Shown one piece after another: positions 48,222-58,566 of a stretch of 64,000 bases of DNA (position 1 is its first letter; each line of letters opens with the position of its first letter). Position numbers and translations under genes: made by a program. Origin of the DNA: Alphaproteobacteria bacterium (GTDB lineage Bacteria > Pseudomonadota > Alphaproteobacteria > Rhizobiales > GCA-2746425); contig JANSWZ010000002.1 in assembly GCA_024743215.1 (NCBI GenBank), positions 620,001-684,000 of the forward strand, written 5' to 3'. The notes beneath the pieces are model-generated. The model ran no database searches. It saw only the letters and a program-made list of their open reading frames with translations, and was not told the origin of the DNA.

Positions 48222-49847
48222 TTACTGCGCCACCTCTTCTGCAGCAGGCTCAGCACCTTCTTCAGCGCCAGCCTCAGCCTCGTCGTCACTGGCCAAATCT
48301 TCTTCCGTGACCAGACCGGATTTCAGACGCGCTGTCATGATCAGGGCCTCTGCTTCAGCACGGGACATGTCCGCCGGCGGGAAGATACCCTCAAACCGTT
48401 GGGTTTCACCATCCTTGCGTTCTGTCCAGCCGATCAGATCATCAGCAGCACAATACCCCAAATCTTCAACAGTTTTAACATCATTCTTGCCGAATGCGAC
48501 CATCATGCCGGTTGTAACACCCTCAATCTCGCGCAATTCGTCAGAAACGCCCAGTTCGATTCGCTCTGCGTCCTGCTCAGCTTCCAGCTTTTCAAGATAT
48601 TCGCGAGCGCGGGTTTGAATTTCAGTCGCCGTATCATCATCGAATCCTTCGATGAAGGCAATCTCATCCAGTTCCACATAGGCTACTTCCTCAACAGAGG
48701 TAAAGCCTTCGGTGGACAGAAGCTGACCAACCATTTCATCGACATCCAAAGCCTTGGTGAAGAGTTCCGTACGTTCGGCAAACTCTTTCTGGCGACGCTG
48801 TGATTCCTCTTCTTCGGTCAGAATATCAATATCCCAACCAGTCAGTTGCGAGGCAAGACGCACGTTCTGGCCACGCCGACCAATGGCGAGTGACAATTGC
48901 TCATCAGGCACCACCACTTCGATTTTCGCCTGATCTTCATCCAGAACAACCTTGGCCACTTCAGCCGGCTGCAACGCATTCACAATAAAGGTCGCGGCAT
49001 CGGGAGACCACGGAATGATATCGATCTTCTCGCCCTGCAATTCACCAACCACAGCCTGTACACGACTGCCGCGCATACCCACACAGGCACCTACAGGATC
49101 AATGGAACTGTCATTGGAGATGACGGCAATCTTGGCGCGGGAGCCAGGATCACGCGCAACGGAGCGCAGCTCGATAATGCCGTCATAGATTTCAGGCACT
49201 TCCATTTCAAACAATTTGGCCATGAACGCAGGATGGCTGCGGGACAGAAAAATCTGCGGTCCGCGTTGCTCGCGGCGCACATCATGAATGAAGGCACGCA
49301 CACGATCACCATAACGGAATGTTTCGCGCGGGATCAGCTCATCACGGCGGATGATTGCTTCGCCACGGCCCAGATCAACAATGACATTGCCGTATTCGAC
49401 ACGTTTGACAGTGCCGTTCACCACAGTTCCGATGCGATCCTGATATTCTTCAAACTGACGGTCACGTTCGGCCTCGCGCACTTTCTGCACGATAACCTGC
49501 TTGGCAGACTGGGCAGCGATGCGACCGAAATCCATCGGTGGCAGAGGCTCAGACAATGCATCGCCAATCTTGGCTTCCGGATTGCGCGCCATGGCATCCG
49601 CCAGAGAGACTTCCGACATCGAGTTTTCGACTTCTTCAACCACGTGCAGCAAGCGCGCCAGACGAATTTCACCAGTCTTGTCGTTGATTTCCGCGCGGAC
49701 ATCGGTTTCCGATCCATAGCGCGCCTTGGCGGCTTTCTGGATCGCGTCTTCCATCGCCGCAATCACAATGGTGCGGTCAATTACTTTTTCGCGGGCAACT
49801 GCCTCGGCAATTTGCAACAACTCAAGTCTGTTGGCACTTACAGCCAT
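48222..49847 (-). CDS. nusA: Transcription termination/antitermination factor NusA
   Basis: 541 residues. The RNA-polymerase-binding N-terminal domain (about 1-130) is followed by S1 (about 135-200), two KH domains (about 205-345, with [24 protein letters not shown] and [18 protein letters not shown] in outline) and a C-terminal repeat region with helix-hairpin-helix character (about 350-510). The protein ends in an acidic tail. It lies 52 bases after rimP. An intrinsic terminator in the operon leader (50710-50739) is a likely target for NusA autoregulation. Confidence 0.98.
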   Translation of the reverse strand: MAVSANRLELLQIAEAVAREKVIDRTIVIAAMEDAIQKAAKARYGSETDVRAEINDKTGEIRLARLLHVVEEVENSMSEVSLADAMARNPEAKIGDALSEPLPPMDFGRIAAQSAKQVIVQKVREAERDRQFEEYQDRIGTVVNGTVKRVEYGNVIVDLGRGEAIIRRDELIPRETFRYGDRVRAFIHDVRREQRGPQIFLSRSHPAFMAKLFEMEVPEIYDGIIELRSVARDPGSRAKIAVISNDSSIDPVGACVGMRGSRVQAVVGELQGEKIDIIPWSPDAATFIVNALQPAEVAKVVLDEDQAKIEVVVPDEQLSLAIGRRGQNVRLASQLTGWDIDILTEEEESQRRQKEFAERTELFTKALDVDEMVGQLLSTEGFTSVEEVAYVELDEIAFIEGFDDDTATEIQTRAREYLEKLEAEQDAERIELGVSDELREIEGVTTGMMVAFGKNDVKTVEDLGYCAADDLIGWTERKDGETQRFEGIFPPADMSRAEAEALIMTARLKSGLVTEEDLASDDEAEAGAEEGAEPAAEEVAQ

Positions 49848-49899
49848 GTCTTTATCTCCCTAAACGGAGCCACCGGAACGATCCCGGCAGGTCTGTTGG

Positions 49900-50595
49900 T
49901 CAGTCAGTATTGGGTTCAGGTTCTGTATCAATTTCAAGTTCAGTATCACCATCAAGTTCCGGCATCGCGCCATCTTCTGTGGTGGAATCAAAGTCAGGAT
50001 TTTCCGCTTTCAGCATAATGCGTGCAGCATCAATCAATTCATCCGTCATGATCAGACTGGCGTCGGCCACATCTGCCAATGGCAACCAGATATCTGCCTC
50101 GGGCGAGGCCAATGATTTCTCAGCTGATTTGGCTTTGGTTTTGGTTTTCTTGCTGCGCTTTTCCATTGGACGCAGGCCAAATTCCAGGCCGTCACCTTCT
50201 TCGCGCAGGCCAAGTAGCTGGCCGCGAAAGCGGCGTTGTCCACCAATGGTAACAGCCATCTCAACTCTTGCAAGATGCCCTGCCCAGCGCTCAAAATCAG
50301 ACTTGCGTACGAGTGGGCGGTCAACACCCGCCGTGGACACTTCGAGATGGTAAGCGCCGGAAATCGGATCATGCACATCCAGCTCCGGAGACATGGCCTT
50401 CGAAATTGCCTCACAATCGGCGATCGTCATCAAACCGGTTGGACGTTCCGCCATGATTTGCACAGTTACACCGCTCTGTCCGGAGACGCGCACACGCACA
50501 AGCCTGAAGCCCAGATCCTGTATGACAGGCTCGGCAATCATCGCTATGCGGGCATCCAACCCGGTTTCAGTTACAATGCGCGGATCATCCGCCAT
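49900..50595 (-). CDS. rimP: Ribosome maturation factor RimP
   Basis: Factor for 30S assembly. The N-terminal domain (about 10-95) has EPVIQDLGFRLVRVRVSGQSG and ISKAMSPELDVHDPISGAYHLEVSTAGVDRPL, and a C-terminal SH3-like domain follows to about 190. A basic KRSKKTKTKAK run interrupts, and the final 40 residues are acidic. 231 residues is longer than E. coli RimP (150) but usual for rhizobia. It is the first gene of the block. The AGGGA before the ATG is part of the third 19-base leader repeat. Confidence 0.95.
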   Translation of the reverse strand: MADDPRIVTETGLDARIAMIAEPVIQDLGFRLVRVRVSGQSGVTVQIMAERPTGLMTIADCEAISKAMSPELDVHDPISGAYHLEVSTAGVDRPLVRKSDFERWAGHLARVEMAVTIGGQRRFRGQLLGLREEGDGLEFGLRPMEKRSKKTKTKAKSAEKSLASPEADIWLPLADVADASLIMTDELIDAARIMLKAENPDFDSTTEDGAMPELDGDTELEIDTEPEPNTD

Positions 50596-50608
50596 ATCTA
50601 TTGTTCCC

Positions 50609-50665
50609 TATCAGAAAACGTCGGCCTTATCAGAAAGTTACGGCACAATCAGAAAATGTCCGGGT
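50609..50665 (-). repeat. Three tandem 19-bp repeats in the rimP leader
   Basis: On the plus strand TCAGAAA recurs at 50611, 50630 and 50649, exactly 19 bases apart, each preceded by A or TA and followed by a CGG-containing segment. In the messenger these are three CUGAU-ending units directly before the rimP ribosome site. They may be binding sites for a regulator or an RNA-binding protein such as NusA; this is unproven. Confidence 0.55.
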
Positions 50666-50709
50666 GCCAGCGCGTCGATTCGACTGTTTATCAGCGGGCA
50701 ATCGGCAAC

Positions 50710-50739
50710 AAAAAAGAGCGGGTCCGGTAGGGCCCACTC
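50710..50739 (-). terminator. Leader terminator (attenuator) of the rimP-nusA-infB block
   Basis: On the minus strand GAGTGGG (50739-50733) pairs with CCCGCTC (50722-50716), with two further inner C-G pairs, followed by TTTTTT (50715-50710). It begins about 20 bases after the predicted transcription start, so full transcription of rimP-nusA requires read-through. Confidence 0.75.
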
Positions 50740-50765
50740 TCAAACAGTGTTCAAGATTTGTCCTG

Positions 50766-50794
50766 TATATAATTCGAGGCGTCGAGATTTGCAA
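50766..50794 (-). promoter_or_regulatory. Strong sigma70-type promoter for the rimP-nusA block
   Basis: Minus-strand TTGCAA (50794-50789) and TATATA (50771-50766) are separated by exactly 17 bases. Transcription should start near 50758-50760. The leader terminator lies directly downstream. Confidence 0.6.
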
Positions 50795-50959
50795 GCGATT
50801 GGTTTGAAGCAGCCAGATATGAACTCGAATATGTCAGAATAGAGCCCGGAACCGTCATCGCCCGCAAATAGTGCCTCAGGAAAGTGCCAGACAATTCACC
50901 TGCGGCCTTTCGCCGGCAATGTTGCTTTTTGCCGGCGAAAGTTGGTCAATTGTTTTTGA

Positions 50960-51310
50960 TCAATTGTCTTTGGTCAGAGCAATCTGACAAGATTCTGCCA
51001 GGGCTCTGTCTGGTTTTTCGGCTCCAAGGGGCGTCGCCCATCCAGCCTTTTCAACGATGCCGCGACGCTGATAAGTGCTGGCTTTCTCGATTTCCGCCAT
51101 GATGTCGCCTGATTTAGGGTCGCTTTTGGCATTCTGGATACAATAGGGCGTGAGCGCTGCAGCCACGGCTGCCATTGACTGCTTGCCGGACATTTCGGAA
51201 GCTGAAGCACTGGTTACCCAACCGCTCCAGTTGAATCCAACAACAGCCAAAGCGATGGCGCCCACTGCCGCGCCCATGAGTGCGGGTTTCGTCCATTCAG
51301 GAATTTGCAT
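50960..51310 (-). CDS. Small conserved hypothetical membrane-anchored protein
   Basis: 116 residues. A hydrophobic N-terminal helix (about 12-32, PALMGAAVGAIALAVVGFNW) is followed by a polar domain with two cysteines (TPYCIQNAK and AESCQIAL), plausibly exported and disulfide-bonded. I do not recognise a named family; similar short proteins occur as hypotheticals in rhizobia. The ATG at 51310 is chosen as it puts the hydrophobic helix near the N-terminus; a longer frame to 51394 lacks support. It stands alone between rpsA and rimP. Confidence 0.65.
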   Translation of the reverse strand: MQIPEWTKPALMGAAVGAIALAVVGFNWSGWVTSASASEMSGKQSMAAVAAALTPYCIQNAKSDPKSGDIMAEIEKASTYQRRGIVEKAGWATPLGAEKPDRALAESCQIALTKDN

Positions 51311-51576
51311 GTTTGAGGCCAATCTGTAGGTGGGAAAGTGCGCATGATTGCGCAATGGACAACTCAGTAGCACACAACCCGCCATAGCTTGCATGCTTAA
51401 TGATTTATTGAGAATGGCGAGCGCGCGCGGGTTAAACCGGGAGTCGCCCTCTCCCCGTTTCCCTCTTGTTCATTTCGCCCGATCCATGAAAGCGAAATTC
51501 AAGCGGAGCTTTGCCCTTTGCCAAAGCACCACAAGTCACCGAAGGCCATCGTCACAAACCTCAGCATCCGGTCAAC

Positions 51577-51607
51577 AAAAAACCGGCGCAGGGTCCCTGC
51601 GCCGGTT
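51577..51607 (-). terminator. Intrinsic terminator after rpsA
   Basis: A perfect inverted repeat, AACCGGCGCAGGG and CCCTGCGCCGGTT (51581-51607), is followed on the minus strand by TTTTTT. It is 50 bases past the rpsA stop and is the strongest hairpin in the window. Confidence 0.9.
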
Positions 51608-51657
51608 TAAAAAGTATCTTGATCCGAATTCGCAATCAAGATCAGTCAGAGACGATT

Positions 51658-53358
51658 TTATTCGTCGTCCTGACCTTTCAGCGCTGCACCCAGAATATCG
51701 CCAAGCGATGCGCCAGAAGCGGTGGAGCCGTATTGTGCCACGGCTTCTTTCTCTTCTGCGATTTCCAGAGCCTTGATCGACAGGGCAACCTTGCGGGCTT
51801 TCTTGTCGAAGTTGGTGATCCGGGCGTCGAACTTTTCGCCAACGGCGAAACGGTCCGGACGCTGCTCAGAGCGTTCGCGAGACAGATCGGAGCGGCGGAT
51901 GAAGGCTGACAGATCAGTGTCTGCAATCTTCACTTCCAGTCCGTTTTCCTGAACTTCGGACACTTCACAGGTAACAACCGCACCTTTGCGCAGTTCACCG
52001 GAAGCGGCAGCATCAGCGAACGGATCGCCATCAAGCTGCTTGATGCCAAGAGAGATGCGTTCCTTGTCAGTGTCCACGTCCAGCACAATAGCTTTCACCA
52101 TGTCGCCTTTTTTGAACTCTTCGATCATCTCTTCGCCGGAACGTTTCCAATCCAGATCGGACAGGTGAACCATGCCGTCGACATCGCCATCCAGACCAAC
52201 GAACAGACCGAATTCTGTCTTGTTCTTCACTTCGCCTTCGACAATGGTTCCAATTGGGAACTTGTCAGCAAACGATGTCCAAGGATTGTCCATAGCCTGT
52301 TTCAGACCCAGCGAAATACGACGCTTGGATGGATCAACTTCCAGAACAAGAACTTCCACTTCCTGAGATGTGGAGACGATTTTGCCAGGATGAACGTTTT
52401 TCTTGGTCCAGGACATTTCGGAAACGTGGATCAGACCTTCAATGCCTGGCTCCAGTTCAACGAATGCACCATAGTCAGTGATATTGGTCACGCGGCCAGT
52501 GAATTTGGCTTCGAGCGGATATTTCGCATCGATGCCTTCCCATGGATCGCTTTCCAGCTGTTTCATGCCAAGCGAAATGCGCTGCGTTTCGTGGTTCACC
52601 CGGATGATCTGAACATTGACCGTCTGGCCGATTGTCAGAACTTCGCTTGGGTGGTTGATACGGCGCCAAGCCATATCGGTCACGTGAAGCAGGCCATCGA
52701 TGCCACCAAGATCTACGAATGCGCCATAATCGGTGATGTTTTTGACAACACCTTCCATGACCTGACCTTCTTGAAGATTCTGGACAATCTCGGAACGCTG
52801 CTCGGCGCGGGTTTCTTCCAGAATGGCACGACGGGAAACAACAATGTTGCCGCGACGCTTGTCCATTTTCAGAATCTGGAATGGCTGCGGATTGTTCATC
52901 AGCGGGCCTACATCGCGCACTGGGCGGATGTCCACCTGGCTGCGCGGAAGGAAGGCAACAGCCCCTTCAAGATCGACTGTAAAGCCACCCTTGACGGAAT
53001 TGAAAATCTGGCCGGTAACTTTTTCGCCCTTTTCGAAGGACACTTCGAGGCGGACCCAGCTTTCTTCACGGCGGGCTTTTTCTCGAGACAGAACAGCTTC
53101 ACCAAGCGCGTTTTCAATACGCTCGAGGTAGACTTCAACTTCGTCGCCGATGGACAGGCCACCGGTTTTGTCCTGATGGCCAAACTCCCGAACGGAAATA
53201 CGGCCTTCAACTTTCAGGCCCACATCAATGACGGCCAGATCTTTTTCAAAAGCAATGACTGTACCTTTGATCACGCTGCCTTCTTGCTGCGCTTCAGATC
53301 CAAAGGTTTCGTCAAGAAGAGCTGCGAAATCTTCGCGGCTTGGTGTTTCGATATTCAT
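51658..53358 (-). CDS. rpsA: 30S ribosomal protein S1
   Basis: 566-residue mRNA-binding protein with six S1 repeats, recognisable as GTVIAFEKDLAVIDVGLKVEG-, GVVKNITDYGAFVDLGGIDG- and GRVTNITDYGAFVELEPGIEG-type beginnings. It brings structured messages to the 30S subunit. The ATG follows an AGGAGAAT site. It is third in the aroA-cmk-rpsA unit, separated from cmk by 172 bases that could hold its own promoter. A strong terminator follows. Confidence 0.98.
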   Translation of the reverse strand: MNIETPSREDFAALLDETFGSEAQQEGSVIKGTVIAFEKDLAVIDVGLKVEGRISVREFGHQDKTGGLSIGDEVEVYLERIENALGEAVLSREKARREESWVRLEVSFEKGEKVTGQIFNSVKGGFTVDLEGAVAFLPRSQVDIRPVRDVGPLMNNPQPFQILKMDKRRGNIVVSRRAILEETRAEQRSEIVQNLQEGQVMEGVVKNITDYGAFVDLGGIDGLLHVTDMAWRRINHPSEVLTIGQTVNVQIIRVNHETQRISLGMKQLESDPWEGIDAKYPLEAKFTGRVTNITDYGAFVELEPGIEGLIHVSEMSWTKKNVHPGKIVSTSQEVEVLVLEVDPSKRRISLGLKQAMDNPWTSFADKFPIGTIVEGEVKNKTEFGLFVGLDGDVDGMVHLSDLDWKRSGEEMIEEFKKGDMVKAIVLDVDTDKERISLGIKQLDGDPFADAAASGELRKGAVVTCEVSEVQENGLEVKIADTDLSAFIRRSDLSRERSEQRPDRFAVGEKFDARITNFDKKARKVALSIKALEIAEEKEAVAQYGSTASGASLGDILGAALKGQDDE

Positions 53359-53530
53359 GAATTCTCCTAGAGTGCGATGGCCGGTCTCGGGGCACTTTGT
53401 GCCGATTGAATATGGCCAGTCGCAGTGCGCCAGGTTTGTGTTGATAAAAGCCGGTTTGGACCTGTTGGTGCCTCAAAGCACTCCAACAAACTGTGGCGCA
53501 TGGTCCAAATTCGGCAACTGATATGTGTTT

Positions 53531-54172
53531 CTAACGCTCGATTGCCTGCAAAACCAGGGTTTTCGCTGACAGAAACGCGGTTTCTATATCCATATTAGTG
53601 GTATCAATCAAGTGCGCGTCGGCAGCTTTCTGCAAAGGAGAGACAGATCTTGAGCTGTCGCGCTCGTCCCTTTGCCTGATATCTCGCAGAATATCGGCAT
53701 AGCTGGAGGCATCACCCTTAGCTTCAACTTCCTTGAAACGCCGCTCGGCACGCGCTTCCGCGCTGGCTGTCACAAAGAGTTTTACCTGAGCATTCGGACA
53801 CACGACGGTGCCAATATCGCGTCCGTCCATGACTGCGCCTTTTGCCGCAAATCCGCGCTGCAGCGTGACCAGTTCAGCGCGCAGCTTTGGCATGACCGCC
53901 ACTTTTGACGCTGCCGCGCCAATCTGGTGGTCCGACAGAAAAACCCGATCCAGCGCCGCCAGATCAAGGCTTTGAGCTGCTTTGATGGCGGCCCCTTCGT
54001 CATCGAGAGCCTGGTTTTCGGACTGCATTTTAGCGGCAACTGCACGGTAGGTCAGTCCGGTATCCAGATAAGGCAGATCGAATTCTGCTGCCAGGCGGCG
54101 GGCCAACGTGCCCTTTCCGGATGCAGCAGGGCCATCAATGGCAATTGTCAGCGGTGGTGTTTGCACAACCAT
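53531..54172 (-). CDS. cmk: Cytidylate kinase
   Basis: Phosphorylates CMP and dCMP. 213 residues: the P-loop [14 protein letters not shown] is at the N-terminus, [12 protein letters not shown] is the nucleotide-binding region, and [23 protein letters not shown] is diagnostic. It lies eight bases downstream of aroA in the conserved aroA-cmk-rpsA order. Confidence 0.97.
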   Translation of the reverse strand: MVVQTPPLTIAIDGPAASGKGTLARRLAAEFDLPYLDTGLTYRAVAAKMQSENQALDDEGAAIKAAQSLDLAALDRVFLSDHQIGAAASKVAVMPKLRAELVTLQRGFAAKGAVMDGRDIGTVVCPNAQVKLFVTASAEARAERRFKEVEAKGDASSYADILRDIRQRDERDSSRSVSPLQKAADAHLIDTTNMDIETAFLSAKTLVLQAIER

Positions 54173-54180
54173 TCTAACGC

Positions 54181-55572
<1,392 letters not shown>

Positions 55573-55687
55573 TCACTTGTGACCACAAACCTGTTGTGGG
55601 CGCAGCCGTTAGCATGTTGCGATGCCGGTTTGAAGGGCGAAACAGGGCTGTTGTTTTGTTTCTTGCGCATTTCATCAATGTTTTGCT

Positions 55688-55716
55688 TTGACAGTCCGGG
55701 TCCGGGTCGCTATCTG
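55688..55716 (+). promoter_or_regulatory. Consensus sigma70 promoter for the TIGR02300 gene
   Basis: TTGACA (55688-55693) and TATCTG (55711-55716) are separated by 17 bases. Transcription would start near 55723, about 107 bases before the start codon. Confidence 0.6.
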
Positions 55717-55829
55717 CAGGTCCAATTTCCGGCAATGACAGACGGGCTGGGCACGGGCGCGACAGATCTCTCTAGAAGGTAGCGCTGCGACAGCCAAAAA
55801 CCTGCGACAGAAAAGACAAAGGCAAGAAT

Positions 55830-56282
55830 ATGGCTAAAGAAGAACTTGGCACCAAGCGGACATGCGGCAGTTGCGCCGCTCGGTTTTATGATCTGAAACG
55901 AGACCCGATCCTCTGCCCCAAATGTGCAACACCTTTCGTTTTAGCAGCTGTTTCCAGATCCAAGCCCGAAAAGGCTGCGCCTGCGAAAGCCAAAGCCAAG
56001 GTTGAGGAAGAAGAAGAAGAAGAGTTGGAAAACGCTGAACTCGTCACTCTGGAAGATGCAGATGATGAGGATGGCGCAACCGGCGCCGTGAAGGTTGCCG
56101 GCCTTGATGACGATGATGACGACGATGATGATGATGCCGAAGAAAACATCGACATTGATGTCGGCATCGACCTTGATGATGATGATGACGACGCGGAAGA
56201 TGATGACACCTTCCTGGAAGACGATGATGATGACAGCGCAGTGATCGTTGTACCATCAAGCGGCAAAGACGAAGATAATTGA
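55830..56282 (+). CDS. TIGR02300-family zinc-ribbon protein with acidic tail
   Basis: 150 residues. The conserved N-terminus AKEELGTKRTCGSCAARFYDLKRDPILCPKC has a four-cysteine zinc ribbon (CGSC...CPKC). It is followed by a basic Ala/Lys stretch and then long Glu and Asp runs to the C-terminus. TIGR02300 proteins are confined to alphaproteobacteria and lack a known function. The tail is encoded by GAT/GAC and GAA repeats, making the gene prone to replication slippage. A hairpin without T run (56300-56327) follows. Confidence 0.92.
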   Translation: MAKEELGTKRTCGSCAARFYDLKRDPILCPKCATPFVLAAVSRSKPEKAAPAKAKAKVEEEEEEELENAELVTLEDADDEDGATGAVKVAGLDDDDDDDDDDAEENIDIDVGIDLDDDDDDAEDDDTFLEDDDDDSAVIVVPSSGKDEDN

Positions 56283-56299
56283 TCATTCTGACATGACGG

Positions 56300-56327
56300 A
56301 CCGGTGACGACATTGCTCGCCACCGGT
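56300..56327 (+). terminator. Possible terminator hairpin after the TIGR02300 gene
   Basis: ACCGGTG pairs with CACCGGT, and CGA pairs with TCG inside, around a short loop. No T run follows, so it may be a Rho-assisted or stabilising structure instead of a true intrinsic terminator. Confidence 0.35.
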
Positions 56328-56428
56328 TAGGGCAAATGGAAATGAGCGAAAATACCGCTTGATCTTTTGCCAAGGCCTTCCTAAAACCGCGCGGCAATTT
56401 AGCGGTTGTTCTCAACACGAATTGCATT

Positions 56429-56504
<76 letters not shown>

Positions 56505-56562
56505 TTCCCCAGTTTCTGCCAGAGGCTCGCCTCAGTAACGGTTGTAATAGACGATCTTCTGG

Positions 56563-57828
56563 CTACTTCGGATTAGATTGAGCAAGTAGACGAGAAATCA
56601 GTCCGGCAGGGGTTGCATCAAGGGCATTATCATCTTTGATTATCCCATCTTGCGTTGGTCTAAATAGAGATTGAAGCACAACTGCCTCCTGTTCGCTGCT
56701 GACGGACTTGTCTTCTCTCAACGCAAGAAATGTTTCGGCAAAGGCTTTTCGCTCTTGCGCGTCTAGCGCGAGGTGACGCTCGCTAAGATGAACTTTCATT
56801 TTATATCGGAGCAGCCAAAGACTGACGGATGCGACCAATGTAGTCGTTGCTACCAAGAGCATCCCCTTAATTGAAAAGCCATTGCAGGTTTCCGGTTTTT
56901 CGGGCACGCATCCAATTGGGAGAAAAGCTTCCGCAATTTCTGCTCCTCCAACTATCGCAATTAATGCGAATGCGATGCAAAAGGTTACCGCCCCGGCATA
57001 AAAATGGAGAATTGCATTTTTGGCATTTTGTTGATGTAATTTTTGCCGATCTTCCCAAAGTTTAACCGGAGCGCGATATCGCATTTGAACAAAAAACTTC
57101 TCGCGAAGCTTTTCACTTTCGCTTATTCCTGATTGTATTAGGCGCTTGAACATTAAAGCTTTTGAACGTGCCTTGCTATTTAACATTAGAGCTTGGCTTT
57201 CAGCCTCATCTGAAATTCTATCAATCTGGTTTTTTGCTTGGTCGATAAGCTGACTTGCACTGTCGACTTCATTAGATGCATCAATTGTTAATGATGATAT
57301 CTTCCTACTTATTGCATCCTTAATGACCAAACCATCATATAGACAAGCAGTGTTTGCAGTAGCAATCAATTCGCCAACAATACCAGGAGCTTTATTATTA
57401 ATATTATTGAGTAAATTTATGTCTCGGTACCTTTTTAGAATCACACCACCTACAATTTTTATTGCCAATTCAGCATGACCCGCGCCCTTCGCTCGAAGCG
57501 CAGCGCTGCCTTCAGGGGTATCTGTCCACGGCGGCATTTTAAAAAACCGATCACGATGGCTTTCAACGCTTCCACTTACTGACTTAAAATCCTCGACGTT
57601 TTCGACTTCATTCTTGAGATTAGAAAACTCATTTGCGCAATTTAGAAAAGTGATAAGCCTATTTAGTTCACGCAACCTAGGATCCAATTCACTTTCATTA
57701 ACCTCAGAAATAAATTTCCAAGCTTCTTTTTCTCTATCTAGTCTTTTGATAAGTGGAGATTTTCGTGAATACTCAATAATTCCTTCGGGAAGGGTGAATA
57801 CAAATTTACTATTTTCAATTTCACTCAT
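56563..57828 (-). CDS. Unrecognised two-helix membrane protein in an AT-rich insert (DUF6161-like)
   Basis: 421 residues from the ATG at 57828; a TTG at 57963 would add 45 residues containing a short Cys cluster. The first part is charged and helical, with likely coiled coil at about 180-250 (DSASQLIDQAKNQIDRISDEAES). Two transmembrane segments follow at about 275-305 (FYAGAVTFCIAFALIAIVG) and 325-350 (LLVATTTLVASVSLWLL). The C-terminal cytoplasmic part (SERHLALDAQERKAFAETFLAL...) recalls DUF6161, which I name with low certainty. Codon and base use is visibly AT-richer than all neighbours, pointing to transfer. Function unknown. Confidence 0.65.
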   Translation of the reverse strand: MSEIENSKFVFTLPEGIIEYSRKSPLIKRLDREKEAWKFISEVNESELDPRLRELNRLITFLNCANEFSNLKNEVENVEDFKSVSGSVESHRDRFFKMPPWTDTPEGSAALRAKGAGHAELAIKIVGGVILKRYRDINLLNNINNKAPGIVGELIATANTACLYDGLVIKDAISRKISSLTIDASNEVDSASQLIDQAKNQIDRISDEAESQALMLNSKARSKALMFKRLIQSGISESEKLREKFFVQMRYRAPVKLWEDRQKLHQQNAKNAILHFYAGAVTFCIAFALIAIVGGAEIAEAFLPIGCVPEKPETCNGFSIKGMLLVATTTLVASVSLWLLRYKMKVHLSERHLALDAQERKAFAETFLALREDKSVSSEQEAVVLQSLFRPTQDGIIKDDNALDATPAGLISRLLAQSNPK

Positions 57829-58243
57829 TTTTCCGAATCCACTTAAATTTTTATCTGTTTTTTTAATTCCCCAAATCAAAATAGTACGCAGTTGGCATTG
57901 CGGCAAGAAATTACCGAAGTGCTGGCATTGTCCACACTTCTCAATTGAGCTCTCTGCGGGCAAAAACTGAATCGTTTTACGTTGGGTTTTCTCCTTAGAT
58001 TTCTTACATGAAATACAAATTCCAGCTACGTTCCATTTTTCATATTAATCGCCTCAGTGGTGAACATTGCAGAAGTGCTTTCTTTCAAACAAAAAATGGC
58101 GTTTTAGTTAGCAGAGGTGGCTGCTCTACTATTTCTGACAATCGCCCACAAGATTTTACCCATTTGAACTTGGGACCTAATCGGCCTCCAACTTTTTAAA
58201 AGTCTGACTTTTACAAATGCTGGACTTATGAATCGCAGCAACA

Positions 58244-58522
58244 TCAACGCGCATCCAGCGTGTATTCAAACACGCCATAAACGTCGCTTCCAGAAAAAGG
58301 TTTCAAGGTCAGGAAGCCATTTTGCTCGCAATGGTCCTCGGAGCAAGTTTTGAGCATCAATGAAAATCGATTGGGAGTCATAGGATACCATGGTGCAGTT
58401 ACCAAACGCAGGAAAATCCCATTAATTTCAAAATGCTCTTTTTGCAGATAGTGGCCGCCAAATAAGTTGATGATTAGCTGATTGCGCACGTCTCTCTTGA
58501 AGCTTCCCCTGGTTCGTACCAT
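58244..58522 (-). CDS. Doubtful hypothetical protein of 92 residues
   Basis: An ATG-initiated frame whose middle (KEHFEINGIFLRLVTAPWYP) and C-terminus read like real protein, with two cysteines. The ribosome site is poor, and the start codon overlaps the predicted heat-shock promoter of hsp20 on the other strand. No family recognised. It may be a remnant within the AT-rich insert. Confidence 0.3.
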   Translation of the reverse strand: MVRTRGSFKRDVRNQLIINLFGGHYLQKEHFEINGIFLRLVTAPWYPMTPNRFSLMLKTCSEDHCEQNGFLTLKPFSGSDVYGVFEYTLDAR

Positions 58523-58524
58523 AT
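58496..58524 (+). promoter_or_regulatory. Candidate sigma32 (RpoH) promoter for hsp20
   Basis: CTTGAA (58496-58501) and CCATAT (58519-58524) are separated by 17 bases, close to the alphaproteobacterial heat-shock promoter pattern. It is about 70 bases upstream of the small heat-shock gene. Confidence 0.5.
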
Positions 58525-58566
58525 TCTCAACAACGGCGATTGCCTTACGGGATCGCTGACTGGCCG

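Larger units (their letters stand above)
50596..50959. other. 364-base gap upstream of rimP
   Basis: No convincing gene is seen. The gap holds, on the minus strand, a strong promoter (50766-50794), an intrinsic terminator about 20 bases after the predicted transcription start (50710-50739), and three 19-base repeats (50609-50665). The segment 50800-50959 shows nothing clear apart from a GCCGGCAA-like partial palindrome near 50910-50937. Confidence 0.7.
56505..58560. other. AT-rich insert adjacent to tRNA-Ala
   Basis: From just past the tRNA to about 58560 the sequence is clearly AT-richer than the flanks, especially 57000-58240. It carries one clear gene (56563-57828) and one doubtful one (58244-58522). 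No integrase, transposase or duplicated tRNA 3' end was found. The stretch 57964-58243 shows nothing I can name. Confidence 0.55.

Noticed and set aside
48897..50018. 373-codon open frame opposite nusA and the end of rimP
   Set aside because: It spans two genes on the other strand and is an antisense shadow without protein-like features.
52165..53370. 401-codon open frame opposite rpsA
   Set aside because: Arises from the codon bias of rpsA; repeats of S1 domains make the opposite strand open. No family resemblance.
58008..58199. 63-codon open frame in the AT-rich insert
   Set aside because: No ribosome site, composition unlike protein, and no neighbour in the same direction. Left out as chance.
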